A DNA stretch of 64,000 bases from Dactylis glomerata (Eukaryota; Streptophyta; Magnoliopsida; Poales; Poaceae): NCBI GenBank assembly GCA_007115705.1, contig QXEO01000546.1:12291867-12355866 (forward strand). The letters are read 5' to 3'. A model generated the notes under the pieces. The model was not told the DNA's origin. It did not search any database and worked only from the letters and a program-made list of their open reading frames with translations. The position numbers were made by a program, and so were the translations under genes. Shown here piece by piece: positions 55,798 through 64,000 of this stretch; within the stretch, counting starts at the first letter, position 1, and each line of letters opens with the position of its first letter.

Positions 55798-57224
55798 TGA
55801 TGACCCACAAGTATAGGGAGTGTATCATAGTACTTTTGATAAATAAGAGTGTCGAACCCAACGAGGAGCAGAAGGTGTTGACTAGTGGTTTTGATCAAGG
55901 TTTCACTGTAAATACTAGCAAACAGGTTTTCAGGGGTATTTGGCAATACAAGTAAATAAAGTGCAAGTAAATAAAAGACAGTAGTAACAATTGCAGCAAG
56001 TGGGCCAATCCTTTCTTCAGCAAAGGACAAGCCGGTTGTGTAACTTATAATAACCAAACGTTCTCGAGGACACACGGGAGTTTCTGTCAAGAGTTTTCAC
56101 TTCATACTGCTAAATAGTCTTTATTGGTTTGATAAGTGTTATGGGGGTGAACCTGTGCTAGCGCACTACCCTTACTAGGATAAATACACACTTGTGATTA
56201 AACCCCCCTGCAAGCATCCGCAAATACAAGAAGGTAATTAAGATAAATCTAACCACAGCCTTAAACTCTAAGATCCTACGCTCCCTGGTGCAATGGTTTC
56301 CCAACGGAGGTTTAGGTTTCTGTCACTCCAGCAACCCCACAATTGGTAGCCAAATACACAATGCATCTCACTAGGCCCATAAATGGTGAAGTATCATGTA
56401 GTCGACGTTCACATGACACCACTAGTGAAATAGCACCACAACAATATCAAACCATTAAATATTTCTCAACAATAATTCACTACTAACATCTTGACTTCTC
56501 CCATGTCCTCAAGAACTAAACGAACTACTCACAAGACATCATATGGATCATGATCAGAGGTGAAATAATGGTAAATAACAATCTGAACATAAACCTTAAT
56601 TCAACGGTTCCACTCAATAGTATCAACTACAAGAGTAATCAACACCGGGAAAGTTTCCCCTATGAATATAACAAGATCCAACTCAAGATGTTACAGCGGG
56701 ATGGCGTGGTGATGGTGGATATGAAGGTGCTGGTGATGGAGATGATGATGATGATGATCCCGATGAAGCCCGGTGCGATGGTGTTTTCCGCCCCGTAGAG
56801 GCGGCTGTGTCTAACTCTGAGCCCCCCTTGACTTAGGTTTTTGGGGACGATGAAGTACGCGAAGGGGCGAGACCAGAAGTGGGCCAGGGTGGTCTCACAC
56901 AGGGCCGGCGCGGCCAGGGGTCAGGCCGCGCCCCCTGTGCGTGAGGCCACCCCCTGGCTCCTCTCTCCTTCTCCTTCTGGCTTCCAGAGTCTTTAGGTAA
57001 AATAAAATTTTCTGGTATTTTTCTGGAATTTTCCTGATCTTCCAAAATATGGTGTCTTGACGGTCCTTTTCTTGCAGAATCCTGACTCCGACAGCAAATC
57101 CTCCAATGATCATCAAACATGTGAAAATAAAGGAAATAACATAAGTATCATATCTAAATATGAAATATATCAATGAATAATACTAAATTATGATACAAAA
57201 TAGTGATGCAATATGGACGTATCA
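55798..57224 (-). repeat. 5' LTR of retrotransposon C, with an 85-bp deletion
   Basis: A 1427-bp copy, colinear with 43442-44951 except for the loss of the 85 bp found at 44425-44509 in the other LTR. The deletion joins two TGGTG copies, leaving one. Confidence 0.93.
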
Positions 57225-57229
57225 CATCC

Positions 57230-59028
57230 CTCAGAGTGGTACAACAGAAACATAGCGGTCTTTATTTAAGCACTGAATATTACAAGCCATAATGTTACAA
57301 AGGACTCCAGTTCCTCCTCGGTCCAAAGAGGAACACTAGATGGTTCTAAGTTGATACTACAAACCTTAGCTACAAATGAAAGTAGTAAACTAAACATGAT
57401 GCTCAACTCTAGTCGCTCTGTTCTAGGGGTTCGATGCGACCAAAGTTTCTATCCTATGACTCTAGGTGTCGGCTTCCTCTTCGAGTCCTTCGTCGGGACC
57501 ATAGGAGATGGTGTAGTCGATGCCTTTGACTCCTCCTGATAGATTCGGTTCTTCGTAGTAGACCTCCTCGTAGTCCTTTGGGCTTCCTTCGGTTTCTTCA
57601 AACTGACCCTCCGAGTCTAAGCAAGGGTTAAAAGGGAGTGGGGTGAGTAACGAGCGTTACCCAGCAAGTTCATTTAATATCATAGAGGTGTTTGATGCAC
57701 TAGCTACGACTATAGACTATAAAGTCTTAGGCCAAATGTAGTTTTTATAATCATTTCTTCAAAGGTTGATTTTATTCAAAGAACTATGTCCGTCAGTCTT
57801 CACAGGTTGATTAGAGCTTTGGTGGGCTCCTTTCCTGCCGTGTTTGTAGCTCCTTCCCAGAACAGGGAATATCTTGATACTTTTTGTAAACTCTGCAGAG
57901 GTGGTCACTTGTACCCATAGGAGATCAACACTTTGCTGCACGACCGAGTGTACTTCCCATCCATACTTTCTTGGTATGTGGCCCAGCCATTGATCCAAGC
58001 CAATCACTGTTCCTTCCCGCGACCGTGCATACCCACCCTTTTGCGGCTCCAACTTCGGTCCGCTACCCTTGCCGGTCTACACTTTGGTAGTTGCCGACCT
58101 TGGCATACTTGTCCTTCCGGACAATGATTTACCGCCACCGGTTTGGTTACGCTCTTTGGGTAACACCAGCCTCGGCACTCTACCCCCGTTGTTGCCGCAA
58201 TCCATCATAGACCGCCAGAATCGTGAAATCATTAGGGGGATTCCACCCATCCTGAAGCTCCGCGCAGGGAGACAACTGCTCCAAAACGGCGCATCCAGTG
58301 ATATGCATGAGGGAAAAGATACAGCCGACTCTTCCGTCCCATTCCAGACCCTATGGTTGACCGTATTTTACAGCACAAGAATCACTGGTGACATTGGTTA
58401 TTAGTCCTAGGTGAACATTCCCGTTACAGTGGGACCTCCACCATACTCTTACCATGGTCCCACTGCCCACCTTCCTAGGTCGACAACCACCATGGTTTCT
58501 AACCACTAGTCATATTCATTCACAAAAAGCAGAACCTTTGCTTTTAAATGCAACCAACATTATAATACCACCGGTATATTTACAAGTACTTTGTTAAAGA
58601 TAAACAAGAGATATGAGCAAGAGTGAACTTGCCTGCAAACTGCAAGGTAGTGCAGTTAGATTTTTTGAAGTGACCCGGGACCTCGGGTTCTGGAAAACAA
58701 CATCATTGTCCGATAAGGGCAATGGTTAAAGATTCAAATAATGCATGCCTTTAAAGTGTGCGTGTTCCCTTTATACCCTCCAGAATACCCTCCAGAAGTG
58801 TTTCATTCTTATCCTAGGGTTTATATACTCCTTTTATGATTTTAAAGAGTATATGGTATCAATTGGTTCATTCAAGAATATTCTTCAATATCCTGGAATG
58901 GAGTTCAATTTTGATAATGAGTTCTATTCTAATTAGGTTTTTCTTAGACGTCTCATAACTTAGAGAAAAATTCTTTTTTAAGCTCTCTTTCCTATTATTT
59001 TTTATTGGGGTGATTTATTAAAAGTGTA
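57230..59028 (-). other. Element D sequence, no gene
   Basis: Continues D from 43441. Noncoding: no frame here has recognisable domains. On the minus strand an AATAAA-like signal (about 57258-57264) near the end of D supports the reading as a transcribed LTR. The last 100 bp before the Helitron are AT-rich. Confidence 0.45.
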
Positions 59029-60901
59029 TCTTATATTTACTAATTGGAGGCACCAAAGAAGCTCCCACGTTAATTCTGGAGATAACCAACGTAAACCATC
59101 CGATCATGTTTAAGAATACAACTAGAACCGTTAGATGAACGGCTGGCTCCTCGATCCGATCGATAACAAAATGCAGCGTCCGTGGATCGTGCGCTCAATG
59201 GTCTCTGCCTCTCCTTTCGGTACTCTATGCCTAGCTCGCCGCGTATGTGTCATGGCATCGGATCTAGACCTGCGGATGCGACCATCAGCTGAAATCGTTT
59301 GATGATCACAACCATGGCGAGAAGCTGCTAGGTACTGCTATACTGTCGCGCGTGCACGTTTCCGTTCCATTAATTATTCTGAGCTGCCTTGCCGCAAAAG
59401 TTGCTACAGTAGATTAATTAGTTTGGCCGCATGAGTAATCACCAGGGATATGCGCCGGCATCGATCAGACATACAGGGCAGTAAAGGAAAGGAGATTATA
59501 CTAGCGTGCACTTCAGGTTTGAATCAGATCTTTTGGCATGTCAGCTCTAAAATATTTTTTCCCCTGTTAGTCTTGATATTCTCAATATTTTTAGTGCCAC
59601 ACGTCAGATCTGAATCCAGTTTGTTATGGCCATGCCTACAGTGTTTTCCTAACTACGAACTAGAGATGCTCTCGATGCATTGATCCAATTCCAAGGTGCG
59701 GTTAATTTATTGATACTTCTAATTTAATCATCGCTTTCTTATACATCTACATGCTTATATATAGTACTATATGGAAAGTAGCATTCAACTATATTATAAT
59801 ACATATTTCATGCAATTATATTTACAAATACGTACTTTATTCAAATAAATCAATTGAGTTTTAAACTATGCCTAGACAAACGAACTTACTACCGCAAATT
59901 TGTTGAGCACACCAACTACATGTATCTTAGCGGCAGCCTTGGACTAGCGCGGCCGAGGTAAAAATACACAAACCTCAAAATATATGTACCAAAACATGTG
60001 GTCAAAATACACGAACCTTATAATACTTTCTGAATAATTTTATTGTAACGGTTTTCGCTCAGTTTTTCATTAAGTAATTGGAGAATTATCTTCTAATTAA
60101 TTAATAGATTAGGACAAAAAAATGTCAGGTTTAGTACCAAACACTGTCGTGTATGTACCATCATTTAAATTACGATGAATAGTCATGATGAGAAATGAAG
60201 TATTTCTCATATTTCATTATTCCTAATGACATTAGAGTATTTTTATCAATAAATAGACAAATATATATAGTAATGATCGCAGTAAAAAATTGGATGTGGA
60301 ATTATGGCACGTATTGTTGAACTATATAAAACACATTTTTTTTGTCAACATGGTGACAAGAAGTTAAACTATTTCGAGCTCACAAGCTTTTTAAACTCGA
60401 CGTTAAAAAGTAACATGAACAGGATGAGTGATTCGGTGTAAGATATACACGTAGAATTAAAATGTTTATTACGAATATTTGTGTTTTCACATTTACATAC
60501 TCAAGCACATTTTTATTTAATTCCCATATTTTAAATTAGAAGTGAAATAGGGGAGAGATTGTTGAACATACAAAACATAATTGGACAAGATTGGTAATTT
60601 ATATATAAAATTTATAAATTAAGATATATATATACTATTCTACTTAGTGGGTATGCCCTATAAATGCTATAAATGTAGAATTAAAAACAATTTTCAGGAA
60701 TGTTTAGGTTTTCACACTTACATACTCTAGCACATTTTTCATTTCCCACAATTTTTCAATTATAATTTGAATTATGTTAATACATTATTTGGTTCAAAAT
60801 GTACCAACCAAATTCAAAGACAGAAATTAACACTTTGTGAACTAATGAAAAATATTGGGAGACAAATATCAGCCCGTGCGGATGCACGGGTTAGCGACTA
60901 G
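59029..60901 (+). mobile_element. Non-autonomous Helitron
   Basis: The right end is diagnostic: a 7-bp stem hairpin CCCGTGC/GCACGGG (60873-60879 and 60884-60890) followed by TTAGCGA and terminal CTAG, next to a host T (60902). The left end is proposed at TCTTATATTTACTAAT (59029), next to a host A (59028), matching the A-T insertion rule and the TC start; this end is less certain. No Rep/helicase is encoded; the 1.9 kb is AT-rich with a more GC-rich part near 59120-59300. It lies within element D. Confidence 0.7.
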
Positions 60902-63900
60902 TATACCCTAATTATGAATTTATCAGAGTATATATTAGGTGAAATTCATTCAAGAATACTAAGGACAAATTCTTGAATGAATTTACTTGATTTTATTTCA
61001 AGAATGTTATTTCCTTTTTTACTTTCTCATTAAATCATTTCTAAAGGTTTTTCCTTTAAAAGAAAACTTCATAAGTCAATTATGAATAAATCTTCTCTTA
61101 CTCCCAAAATCACTATTTATGTGATTAAAAGGTCAAAAATCATTTAAATTTATTTTTGCAAAAATCAAATTTATTTTCCTGCTTTTAATTGGGTGTTTAA
61201 AGGTTTTTCTAAAAAACCCTTTATTTTATTCCAATTTCTATTTTTAAATTCTGATTAAAAACCTCACCCTCTCTCTCTTTCTTTCTCTCTGCCAGACCTG
61301 GCCCACCTGCCGGGCCGGGCCCACCTGTCGGCACCAGCCTATCTGGTCGAACCCGGCCAGGTGGCTCGGTCAGCCTGACCGGTCGCACCCCCTCGCTCGC
61401 TCGCATCTTCTTCCCCGTGCTCTTTCTGGCAACTGCATCGCCTCGCCGCCGCCGCGCTCGATTCCGACGAGCTCCGCCGGAGTTCACCGCTGAGATGGTG
61501 ACCAATCGATAGATCAAGCGACGGCGATTCCGCCTGTCCGCGAGATCTTGTCGATTGCCCCCTGGACACTCTCTTCCCCTTTGCCTCCGAAGCTCTGGAT
61601 CTTGGCCATGGCGACCTCGAGCTTGATCTCGAGCTGCTTGGCCCTGTCCTCGGTGAGATCTGGTGCTTGGCGAGTTAGTTGTTTTGCTGACGTGTCATCG
61701 GCAACTTCCCCTGGCTTGATGCCGTCGTGGCCGCGCGAGCACTGCCTCGCCATGCCATGGTGGTATCTCCTGGACGTCGAGTAAGTGTCTCTCCTCCACT
61801 ACTCCCCTCTGTTCTTCTCTGTACCCTCCTGGAGTTTGCTCCCCTCCTAGAGTTTGCTCCATGCCCTCCTGGAGCTTGCTCTGCTCTGGCCATGCCCACC
61901 TGGAGCTTGCACTGGCCAAGCTCACCTGGAGCTTGCACTGGCCATGCTCACCTAAAGCTTGTGCTGGCCCATGTTCTCCTATCTCTGCTACACTGGGTTT
62001 CTCCCCAAGCTTGCACTTGTGCTGGGATATCAAGCTGGCTGTGATGTGTGTTCTTAAGCTCCATGATCACTCCTTGTCCAATTAGCTGGCTGTTAAAGCC
62101 TGATCATGTTTGTCTTAGCTGCTACTATTAGTTTCAGTCACAGCTTCAGTTAATTCTGTTAACTGAAGCTTGCTGATTAAGTTAACTGAATGCTGTTATG
62201 GCCCTTTACTGTTGAATTATTCGGTTTCTGCTGTTGCTTGCTTAGCTATGATCTTGCTAGTGGCTGGTCTTGATTAATCTGATCAAGTGCAAGGATAACT
62301 ATGTGTTAGTTATCTCTGAATGTTGTTGTTAATTGTTTGTGTTGTTAACAGTCTCACTTTACTTTCTTGCAGTGCTTCTGTTGTGCTGATATAGTGATGC
62401 AACTTGTTCTGTTGAGCTTGGTTATTCCTAGCTGTGATGCAATCTTCCATGCCTATTGTTATGGCTCTTGCAGTAGCTTTTGGCTAACTGCTTCACTGTG
62501 ATGCTTCCTTGAGGTGTTCACAGTTACTGTGGGTGTTAAGTTGGTGTTCTTGAGAGTAGATCACCCTCTGTGGTGGTCTGCTGGTGGCTTAACTGATTAA
62601 AAGTGTCCCTGTCCACTTTTCCCAGATGCTTAACTGAACTTGATCAATTTCTATTGACAAAGCTGATGGTTTTCTAGGTTTAGGCCTTAGTCTTGTTAGC
62701 TAGGCAACCCATGTGCCACTCCTGGCCTTGCTCTTATTTCTGTGAGTATTTCCTTTGAGAAATTCCCAGGTAATATTATGTGTTAGGGAGTAGGTGCTAT
62801 GGCTGGCCTTGTCTACAAGGTCATGGCCTCCTGGACATCCAAATGATGACCAAAGCTTTTGTTTCATCAAGCTTTGCTTGATCACTTTGTGGCTGTGCCC
62901 TGTGTAGTCTGCCTGGGAGAATATATAACTTGTGAGTTCTCTCCCAGCACTCATGTGTGCTGTGGTTTAATAATAACCTGCTGCTGAAGAGTAGCTTGTT
63001 CTTCTGGAATAATTCTGATTTCCTGCTTCTTGTGGCTAGCCTGCTCCTCCTAGCTGCTTGACCTAGTTCCTAGTTGAACTATGTGACCATGTTGGTCTTT
63101 GGCTTTGATGGATGGTTTGTCTGATGGTGTGCTGGGGTGTGAATCTTCCCTATTGCTCAACACATGAGCAGGGTTGATTATGTGGTGGTGATTCAGTGAT
63201 GGTGATGTGATCTTGATTATGGTGGTGTTCTTGGTGTGTTGCTGTTGGTGATGTGATGGTGCTGTTCTTGGTCGACTGTGTTCCTTGGCCGAGCAAATTT
63301 CCCCTTTGTGATGCTTTTATACTTGCCCTTGTTACTTGGGTGCTTGACACCTTAGTACATGCACCTGGTGACTGTGCTGCTGTGCCTTGCCCATCTCGGC
63401 TGCCTTGAGATATTTCTACCCGAGAGCTTTGGTGATAAGCTCAACCTCCTGATGATTATCTACAGTGGCATGTTATTCTTGAATGCCACTTGGTAAATGC
63501 TATTTTGGCAAACTTGCTGTTTTTTTTGGTTGCAAGTGCCAAGAAAAGAAAAGAAGAAAGGAAAGAAAGAAAGAAGACATTTAGTTTTCTTTTTAGAATT
63601 TGTAACTTGTAATCTTTCATTTCTTCTTTTGTAATTATCTTTGATTCATTCCAAGTTGTAATATTCTTTCATTCATGAATTATGTAAAGACAATGTAATA
63701 TGTGTTGATGATCAATAAAGTTTAAGTGTTCTCTAACTTTATTGATGTTTATATTTCTATCTATTTATTCTTTATTAATGTTTATCCTTTCTAAATGTGC
63801 CTTTTAATTCTAAGTTCAATCATTCAAGATTCAAATTCAACTTGATTCAAATCTTAATTCAAATTCCAAAGCTTATAACTAGGGTTTTAGTTGTTTAATT

Positions 63901-64000
63901 CATCACCTCCTCACAACAATAGATCAAAAGAGGTCATGTCCAAATCCTTCGCACTTCGAGAGTTCACCATTCCCCCTCGAAGAGAGATTCGATCACTCTT
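60902..64000. other. Noncoding sequence assigned to element D, gene-like but without a supported ORF
   Basis: AT-rich to 61260, then a CT- and GC-rich stretch (61260-61560) and a long T-rich tract that resembles transcribed plant sequence on the plus strand, with AATAAAG at 63714-63720. No frame of more than about 110 residues is supported and none has a recognised domain. It may be D's LTR or internal sequence, or include another element whose ends I could not find. Confidence 0.35.
61812..61975. repeat. Minisatellite of CCTGGAGCTTGC units
   Basis: Six to seven imperfect copies of a unit like CACCTGGAGCTTGCACTGGC, about 20-30 bp apart (61829, 61867, 61899, 61925, 61949 and neighbours), within element D. 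Confidence 0.8.

Larger units (their letters stand above)
43442..57224 (-). mobile_element. LTR retrotransposon C: full-length but decayed Athila-type Ty3/gypsy
   Basis: A 13.8-kb span (10.2 kb without the nested solo LTR) with LTRs at 43442-44951 and 55798-57224, 5-bp duplication CATCC (43437-43441 and 57225-57229), and a tRNA-Asp primer site. On the minus strand the order is gag-protease-reverse transcriptase-RNase H-integrase, then an extra ORF after integrase. The reverse transcriptase is split by a solo LTR (49473-53085) and the pol frame has several stops and indels. The LTR start TGATACGTCC is of a Triticeae type I associate with WHAM-like elements, tentatively. Confidence 0.93.
43354..64000 (-). 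mobile_element. Element D: long-LTR retrotransposon or LARD, incomplete, interrupted by C and a Helitron
   Basis: Starts TGTGGTGACCCAGC directly after the satellite sequence TCTTT (43349-43353), the expected left target duplication. Its sequence continues from 43441 to 57230 across element C and from 59028 to 60902 across the Helitron. No gag or pol coding is seen, and no end is reached, so more than 4.9 kb of D is present. On the minus strand the left end reads GGTCACCACA, a typical LTR 3' end, with an AATAAA-type signal near 57258-57264, which suggests minus orientation. The length and lack of coding fit a large retrotransposon derivative such as Sukkula, but this is a guess. Other unrecognised insertions may hide in 60902-64000. 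Confidence 0.55.

Noticed and set aside
61221..62085. A host gene in the GC/CT-rich stretch near the right edge
   Set aside because: Frames are short, overlapping and on both strands, lack domains, and include a minisatellite; more likely the transcribed part of element D.

Overview
The window is intergenic heterochromatin of a large grass genome, most likely Triticeae (wheat, Aegilops or barley relatives). This rests on content: CACTA elements with CACTACTAGGAAAA ends, Athila-type Ty3/gypsy retrotransposons with a tRNA-Asp primer binding site and LTRs opening TGATACGTC, very long solo LTRs, and a non-autonomous Helitron. I found no host protein gene, rRNA or intact tRNA gene. Family names are tentative because nothing could be searched.

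Layout. (1) 1-~8330: a decayed CACTA element on the minus strand, cut by the window edge, with a TnpA-like gene (693-3159) and a TNP2-type transposase gene (3507-7194) broken by stop codons. (2) ~8370-43353: one tandem array of a ~351-bp satellite, about 19 copies, partly organised as a ~702-bp dimeric higher-order repeat. Four elements are inserted into it and a fifth starts at its right edge. These are LTR retrotransposon A (10266-18357, TSD CATAT), a solo LTR (21678-23277, TSD ACCTT), CACTA-2 (23542-34618, TSD CCA), LTR retrotransposon B (34746-42255, TSD GACAC), and long-LTR element D, starting at 43354 and running out of the window. The first four have exact target-site duplications, and removing them rejoins the satellite in phase. 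(3) 43354-64000: element D, itself interrupted by Athila-type element C (43442-57224, TSD CATCC), whose reverse transcriptase is split by a 3.6-kb solo LTR (49473-53085, TSD GTTAG), and by a Helitron (59029-60901).

How the parts relate. CACTA-2 carries three coding units: a TNP2 transposase, a TnpA-like protein ending in a C48-protease-like domain without the usual catalytic residues, and a small protein joining an RNase H1-type hybrid-binding domain to a membrane segment. Both large units are preceded by a leader hairpin with the same loop, and the second also has an internal copy of the element's subterminal repeats, as if the end-promoter-leader unit had been duplicated. Retrotransposons A and B share LTR type, leader and a ~2.5-kb 3' noncoding region, but A encodes gag-protease and B encodes an unrelated, intact ~325-residue protein with predicted membrane segments. 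B's LTRs have absorbed a primer binding site. C has an extra ORF after integrase with its own TATA box and a GC-rich module also found in the LTRs. Most coding regions are dead, many through single stop codons that C-to-T changes could explain.
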